The position numbers and the translations under genes were made by a program. Of a DNA stretch of 5,574 bases, positions 1 through 3,803 are shown piece by piece. Source of the DNA: Bacillota bacterium (lineage in GTDB: Bacteria > Bacillota > Desulfitobacteriia > Desulfitobacteriales > JAJXUE01); contig JAJYNB010000392.1 in the NCBI GenBank assembly GCA_021786555.1, forward strand, positions 1 through 5,574, written 5' to 3'. Position 1 is the stretch's first letter. Each line of letters opens with the position of its first letter. Below the pieces are notes generated by a model, which worked only from the letters and a program-made list of their open reading frames with translations, searched no databases and had not been told where the DNA came from.

Positions 1-22
1 GGGATCAACCTTTTTTCCCGCT

Positions 23-517
23 CTAAAGTTCTTTTGCCGGCACCGGGCTGCGGGAGAGAGCCACTTTCCCTGTGCGGACGATTTCAATGATACCATGATC
101 TTTTAACACTTCGCACAGTGCATCTATTTTAGTCTGTTCCCCTGTAAGTTCAATTACCATGGTTTCACGGTTTACATCCACTACTTTGGCCCGAAAGATA
201 TCCACAATATCCACAATGTCCGAGCGTGTCTCAGGCTTTGCCTTAACCTTAATTAGAGCTAATTCCCGGTGAATGGAATCACTGCCGGTCAGGTTCACAA
301 TTTTAATTACATTAATCAGTTTTGACAACTGGTTTACCACTTGCTCCAGTTCTATTTCGTCCGCTTCTACCTCGACTGTGATCCGGGTTGTGTCCGGTTC
401 CTCGGTATAACCGGCGGCGATGCTTTCAATATTAAAAGCCCGCCGGCTGATCAAGCCTGATACGTGGGTCAAAACACCAGGTCTGTTTTCCACCAAAACG
501 GCCAGGGTGTGTTTCAT
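23..517 (-). CDS. ilvN: Acetolactate synthase small (regulatory) subunit
   Basis: Regulatory subunit of acetolactate (acetohydroxyacid) synthase, also called ilvH. It binds the catalytic subunit IlvB in the cytoplasm, raises its activity and confers feedback inhibition by valine. The 164-residue length is normal for the family. An N-terminal ACT domain spans about residues 3-75 (LAVLVENRPGVLTHVSGL, then FNIESI), and the C-terminal ALS small-subunit domain about 83-157 (ends TGKVALSR). N11, G14 and N29 match the positions known to line the valine site in E. coli IlvH, so valine control is likely retained (inference). The ATG at 517-515 directly follows the ilvB stop TAA (520-518) with no gap, and GGGAGGG (530-524) lies inside the ilvB tail, so translation is probably coupled. 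The stop is TAG at 25-23. No terminator follows within the 22 bp left, so the operon probably continues. Confidence 0.97.
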   Translation of the reverse strand: MKHTLAVLVENRPGVLTHVSGLISRRAFNIESIAAGYTEEPDTTRITVEVEADEIELEQVVNQLSKLINVIKIVNLTGSDSIHRELALIKVKAKPETRSDIVDIVDIFRAKVVDVNRETMVIELTGEQTKIDALCEVLKDHGIIEIVRTGKVALSRSPVPAKEL

Positions 518-2212
518 TTATTTCCCTCCCATAATCATCTGGTCCAGCCGCGCACCTGCTGGGACCATTGGTAATACATCCTCTGTATCAGGTACCCGGA
601 TATCTATCAGAACCGGCCCTTCTATCTCAAGGGCTTGCGCCAATACCCGGTCCAGCTCTTCCGGTATGGTCACGCGTAATCCGGTAACCCCCATAGCCTC
701 CGCTAATTTAACAAAATCAGTGTGCCCTTTCAGGCTCGTGTGAGAATACCTTTCCCCGTAAAAGAGCCTCTGCCATTGACTGACCATGCCCAAAACCTGG
801 TTGTTCATAACCAACACTTTGATTGGTAAACCAAAATTGGCCGCAGTGGCTAGTTCCTGACAGTTCATCATTATACCGCCATCACCGGCAAAGACAAATA
901 CCGGCTTGTCAGGCAGACCAATCTTAGCCCCGATTCCCGCCGGCAGACCATAGCCCATCGTGCCCAGCCCCCCCGAGGTTAAGAGCGACCGGCCGTGCTT
1001 AAAGCCGTAGAACTGGGCGACCCACATTTGATGCTGCCCCACATCAGTAACAATCACCGCATTACCCTGGGTCAGTTCACTAACCCGCTCAACCACCGCC
1101 TGTGGCATTACCACTTCCGTGCTTTTTTCATAACTCAACGGATTTTCTCGGTTCCAAGCCTGAACCTGGTCCAGCCAATCCTCCGTTTGAGCCTTCCATG
1201 CTTCAGCTTTACGCCCTTGTGCTTGCCCATATAAGGCCGGCAAAGACCATTTCAAGTCACCCACCACCCGAATATCAGCCCGGACGTTTTTATTGATTTC
1301 GGCGGGGTCAATGTCAAAATGGATTACTTTGGCCTTTGGCGCAAAGTGGTCGATCAAACCGGTCACCCGGTCGTCAAAGCGCACGCCAACACCCAACAGC
1401 AGGTCACATTCAGTGGTCGCCATATTGGCTGCATAAGTTCCATGCATTCCCACCATGCCTAGCTGGTAAGGTGAATCAGAAGGAACAACGCCGAGGCCCA
1501 TCAAACTTGAAATAACCGGGAAACCAGTCAGGTCGACAATGTCCCGCAGCACTGTGACTGTTTCCGAAAGGTTTACACCGCCGCCGGCAAAAATCAGGGG
1601 CCTTTTGGCTTGCTTCATTTCTTCGACAACCAGATCAATAGCAGTCTGATCACCCGCAAATAGCGGCTGGTAACCCCTGAGCTGAACGTTCTCAGGGTAT
1701 TGGTACTCTAAGACAGTCGCAAAGACATCTTTGGCGACATCTATTACCACCGGTCCTGGCCGTCCAGTCCTGGCTATAAAGAACGCTTCCTTCAGAACTT
1801 TGGGCAAATCCCCGGCATGCTTAACCAGGTAATTGTGTTTTGTGACCGGGGTGGTTATTCCACTGATATCGGCTTCCTGAAAGGAGTCCCTGCCAATCAG
1901 GGAAACGGCGACTTGCCCTGTAATCGCGACAAGAGGAATAGAATCCATATAAGCCGTGGCAATCCCGGTTACAAGATTTGTGGCCCCGGGGCCGGAGGTG
2001 GCGAAACAGACCCCGACTTTGCCAGTGGCCCTGGCATAACCATCCGCAGCGTGCACGGCACCTTGCTCATGCCGAGTCAGCACGTGGGGGAAACCCGCCT
2101 GATACAGCGCGTCATATAAAGTCAAGACGGCGCCGCCAGGATAGCCGAAAACAATATCGACACCTTCTTTTTTTAAACTTTCAATAATCGCTTGCGCTCC
2201 AGTTATCCTCAC
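518..2212 (-). CDS. ilvB: Acetolactate synthase large (catalytic) subunit, biosynthetic type
   Basis: Thiamine-diphosphate- and FAD-dependent enzyme. It condenses two pyruvates to 2-acetolactate (valine/leucine branch), or pyruvate with 2-ketobutyrate to acetohydroxybutyrate (isoleucine branch). Its 564 residues are normal for the family. In order: N-terminal PYR domain with FGYPGG (22-27) and catalytic glutamate E49 in RHEQGAVHAADGYAR; SFQEAD (110-115); central FAD-type domain with GVRFDDRVTG (276-285); C-terminal PP domain with GDG (443-445) and NN (470-471) of the thiamine-diphosphate/Mg motif. W480 in MVSQWQ is the tryptophan that favours 2-ketobutyrate in biosynthetic enzymes, arguing against a catabolic AlsS. 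Start: GTG at 2212-2210, preceded by AAGAAGG with 8-nt spacing. In the same frame a stop lies upstream (2278-2276) with no ATG, GTG or TTG between, so GTG is the best choice. First visible gene of an ilvB-ilvN operon. Confidence 0.97.
   Translation of the reverse strand: MRITGAQAIIESLKKEGVDIVFGYPGGAVLTLYDALYQAGFPHVLTRHEQGAVHAADGYARATGKVGVCFATSGPGATNLVTGIATAYMDSIPLVAITGQVAVSLIGRDSFQEADISGITTPVTKHNYLVKHAGDLPKVLKEAFFIARTGRPGPVVIDVAKDVFATVLEYQYPENVQLRGYQPLFAGDQTAIDLVVEEMKQAKRPLIFAGGGVNLSETVTVLRDIVDLTGFPVISSLMGLGVVPSDSPYQLGMVGMHGTYAANMATTECDLLLGVGVRFDDRVTGLIDHFAPKAKVIHFDIDPAEINKNVRADIRVVGDLKWSLPALYGQAQGRKAEAWKAQTEDWLDQVQAWNRENPLSYEKSTEVVMPQAVVERVSELTQGNAVIVTDVGQHQMWVAQFYGFKHGRSLLTSGGLGTMGYGLPAGIGAKIGLPDKPVFVFAGDGGIMMNCQELATAANFGLPIKVLVMNNQVLGMVSQWQRLFYGERYSHTSLKGHTDFVKLAEAMGVTGLRVTIPEELDRVLAQALEIEGPVLIDIRVPDTEDVLPMVPAGARLDQMIMGGK
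524..530 (-). promoter_or_regulatory. Ribosome binding site of ilvN, inside ilvB
   Basis: On the minus strand GGGAGGG ends 6 nt before the ilvN ATG, and those six bases are AAATAA, which contains the ilvB stop codon. A ribosome terminating on ilvB therefore sits on this site, an arrangement typical of translational coupling that would keep the two subunits in proportion (inference). Confidence 0.8.
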
Positions 2213-2220
2213 GCCGTCAA

Positions 2221-2227
2221 CCTTCTT
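2221..2227 (-). promoter_or_regulatory. Ribosome binding site of ilvB (supports GTG start)
   Basis: AAGAAGG on the minus strand, 8 nt before the GTG at 2212. It is weaker than the GGAGG sites of the other genes here. It supports the GTG because no other standard start codon is available in this frame between the upstream stop (2278-2276) and 2212. Confidence 0.65.
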
Positions 2228-2237
2228 TCTCTCTTTT

Positions 2238-2255
2238 TCTGTATTATAGTACAGA
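2238..2255. repeat. 18-bp palindrome over the ilvB -10 box, candidate operator
   Basis: TCTGTA, six bases (TTATAG), then TACAGA: a perfect 6-bp inverted repeat. It covers the whole minus-strand TATAAT at 2248-2243 and reaches about to the expected transcription start. A dimeric repressor bound here would block RNA polymerase. I do not recognise the half-site as a known regulator box, and 6-bp arms can arise by chance in AT-rich promoter DNA, so the operator role is inference. Confidence 0.35.
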
Positions 2256-2271
2256 CGTGATTTTTTTGCAC
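2243..2271 (-). promoter_or_regulatory. Predicted promoter of the ilvB-ilvN operon
   Basis: A consensus -10 box, TATAAT, lies at 2248-2243 on the minus strand. At 17-bp spacing the -35 position (2271-2266) reads GTGCAA, which matches TTGACA at only 3 of 6 bases. The -35 side is therefore weak, and an A-rich stretch fills the spacer. Transcription would start near 2236, giving a leader of roughly 24 nt. A weak -35 would fit dependence on an activator or upstream element. Confidence 0.5.
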
Positions 2272-2366
2272 TAAGTTATAATATTTTCTAATTTTCTCAA
2301 CCCCAGGCAATCGACAAACTTCGGGACCCGTAGTAAAATGAAGACTGCATCTTAAGAAACGCAGGG

Positions 2367-2395
2367 ATGAAACAATATCTGCTATGGTTTATAAT
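2367..2395 (+). promoter_or_regulatory. Predicted promoter of the DUF1015 gene
   Basis: ATGAAA at 2367-2372 (4 of 6 matches to TTGACA), a 17-bp spacer, then a perfect TATAAT at 2390-2395. Transcription would begin around 2402 and leave a leader of about 50 nt before the ATG at 2452. This reading competes with a possible 35-codon ORF starting at 2367, listed in the findings. Confidence 0.5.
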
Positions 2396-2451
2396 GTGGG
2401 TAGCCGCAACATTAGTTTTGGCTCAATCCTGTATTTTAACTGGAGGTTTTT

Positions 2452-3696
2452 ATGGCAGTATTAAGACCTTTTAAAGCAATAAGGCCCGTGCAAGCTCTGG
2501 TTGACAAGGTAGCGGCTTTACCCTATGATGTGATGAATACTGAAGAGGCTCGCGCCATGGTCAAGGATAACCCCTATTCGTTTTTGCACATAGACAAGGC
2601 AGAAATCGACTTTGAAGTTGGCGTAAATCCTTACAGCCAGACGGTGTACGAAAAGGCCCGTAAAAATTTAAACGATATGCTAAGTAATGGGGTTTTTATC
2701 GAGGATGAACAAGCCGGCCTGTATATTTACAGGCAGATGATGCATGGCCGCGTCCAAACCGGACTGGTTGGCTGCGTTTCCATTGATGACTATCTGAACA
2801 ATGTGATCAAGAAGCATGAGCACACCCGGGCAGACAAGGAACAGGACAGAATTAACCATGTGGATTATTGTAATGCCAATACCGGACCTATCTTCCTGAG
2901 CTACAGGGCGAAGGATGAAATTGACAGGATTTTAATGGAATGGACGCAGCGGACGCCTCTGTACGGCTTTGTTTCGCCAGATGGCATTTCCCATACAGTC
3001 TGGCGAATAGACGATGCCGAGAGTATAAACTGGCTATGCCAGCTCTTCGGCTCAATTCCAAGCCTTTATATTGCTGACGGACATCACCGTGCCGCTTCAG
3101 CTGTAAAGGTCGGACAGATGAGGCGAAAACAAAATCCCGGTTTTACCGGTGACGAGGAATTCAACTATTTTCTGGCCGTGTTATTTCCGGACCAGGACCT
3201 GTATATTATGGACTACAACAGGGTTGTTTCAGATTTAAACGGTTGGTCCGAGCGCGAGTTCCTGAATAAAGTATCGGAACGCTTTGAGGTTAGTGAGTAT
3301 GCAGTGGATAAGCCTTACAAACCTGTCTGCAAACATACTTTCGGCATGTATCTGGCCGGCAGGTGGTATAAGCTGGCAGCAAAAGACGGGGTTTTTGACC
3401 CAGAGGACTCGGTTGGCAGGCTGGATGTTTCCATTCTTCAGAACAACCTTCTGCGGCCCATACTGGGGATTGAAGACCCGAGGACGGATAAACAAATCGA
3501 CTTTGTCGGTGGCATTAGAGGACTTGAAGAACTAGAGAAAAGGGTGTCAGAAGGAATGAAGGTAGCCTTTTCCTTATATGCCACATCCATTGCCGATTTA
3601 ATGGATGTGGCGGATGCCGGTAAGGTGATGCCCCCCAAATCGACCTGGTTTGAACCAAAGCTCAGAAGCGGCCTGTTTATTCACAACTTAACGTGA
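2452..3696 (+). CDS. DUF1015 family protein (function unsettled)
   Basis: A complete 414-residue protein that I recognise as DUF1015 (COG4198). No signal peptide or membrane segment is visible, so it is probably cytoplasmic. Family landmarks: N-terminal RPFKAIRP and LPYDV (23-27); a charged motif KKHEHTRADKEQDR (120-133) followed by GPIFLSY (145-151); DGHHR at 209-213 preceded by hydrophobic LYIA; and a C-terminal MPPKSTWFEPKLRSGL (393-408). DGHHR resembles the DGxHR signature of the ParB/sulfiredoxin fold, which also contains free-serine kinases such as SerK and SbnI. From memory, in Clostridia these genes often lie by serA and serC, so a role in serine or phosphoserine metabolism is possible but unproven. 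Here the neighbours are ilv genes and a signalling gene. Start: ATG at 2452 with GGAGG at 2442-2446, 5 nt spacing. Own promoter and terminator suggest a single-gene transcript. Confidence 0.93.
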   Translation: MAVLRPFKAIRPVQALVDKVAALPYDVMNTEEARAMVKDNPYSFLHIDKAEIDFEVGVNPYSQTVYEKARKNLNDMLSNGVFIEDEQAGLYIYRQMMHGRVQTGLVGCVSIDDYLNNVIKKHEHTRADKEQDRINHVDYCNANTGPIFLSYRAKDEIDRILMEWTQRTPLYGFVSPDGISHTVWRIDDAESINWLCQLFGSIPSLYIADGHHRAASAVKVGQMRRKQNPGFTGDEEFNYFLAVLFPDQDLYIMDYNRVVSDLNGWSEREFLNKVSERFEVSEYAVDKPYKPVCKHTFGMYLAGRWYKLAAKDGVFDPEDSVGRLDVSILQNNLLRPILGIEDPRTDKQIDFVGGIRGLEELEKRVSEGMKVAFSLYATSIADLMDVADAGKVMPPKSTWFEPKLRSGLFIHNLT

Positions 3697-3705
3697 AAAC
3701 CGTTC

Positions 3706-3740
3706 AGCCTCGCAAAACGACCGGCGGGGCTTTTTTTATT
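3706..3740 (+). terminator. Intrinsic terminator after the DUF1015 gene
   Basis: AGCCTCGC (3706-3713) pairs with GCGGGGCT (3724-3731) to give an 8-bp GC-rich stem with one T-G wobble and a 10-base loop. The stem is followed by a T run (3731-3737, then ATT). It starts 9 bases after the TGA stop. The opposite strand has no T run after the stem, so it should work only rightward, separating DUF1015 from the next gene. Confidence 0.85.
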
Positions 3741-3744
3741 GTCT

Positions 3745-3772
3745 TTGAGGGTAAGCGGGTATATGTTATATT
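3745..3772 (+). promoter_or_regulatory. Predicted extended -10 promoter of the DUF294 gene
   Basis: TTGAGG (3745-3750; first four bases match consensus), a 16-bp spacer, then TATATT (3767-3772; 5 of 6). The TG dinucleotide at 3764-3765 makes this an extended -10 (TGTTATATT). The start would be near 3779, leaving a leader of about 25 nt. It sits just behind the terminator, so the downstream gene probably has its own control. Confidence 0.55.
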
Positions 3773-3791
3773 TAGATAATTCTGAATTTTT

Positions 3792-3796
3792 GGAGG
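3792..3796 (+). promoter_or_regulatory. Ribosome binding site that fixes a TTG start
   Basis: GGAGG lies 7 nt before the TTG at 3804. An in-frame TGA at 3783-3785 excludes any earlier start, and the first in-frame ATG is at codon 113, inside the conserved N-terminal domain. The TTG is therefore the only start compatible with a whole domain. Confidence 0.85.
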
Positions 3797-3803
3797 AATT
3801 CCT

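Noticed and set aside
420..743. A 107-codon plus-strand frame across the ilvN-ilvB junction
   Set aside because: Antisense shadow of two well-conserved genes, with no recognisable protein features and no good ribosome site.
2322..2330. CGGGACCCG, a 9-bp palindrome in the divergent intergenic region
   Set aside because: Too short, without a loop for a hairpin or a T run, and not placed at either promoter core; no role can be supported.
2213..2451. T-box or other riboswitch leader before ilvB
   Set aside because: No T-box signature or terminator hairpin on the minus strand, and the best -10 box leaves only about 24 nt of leader.
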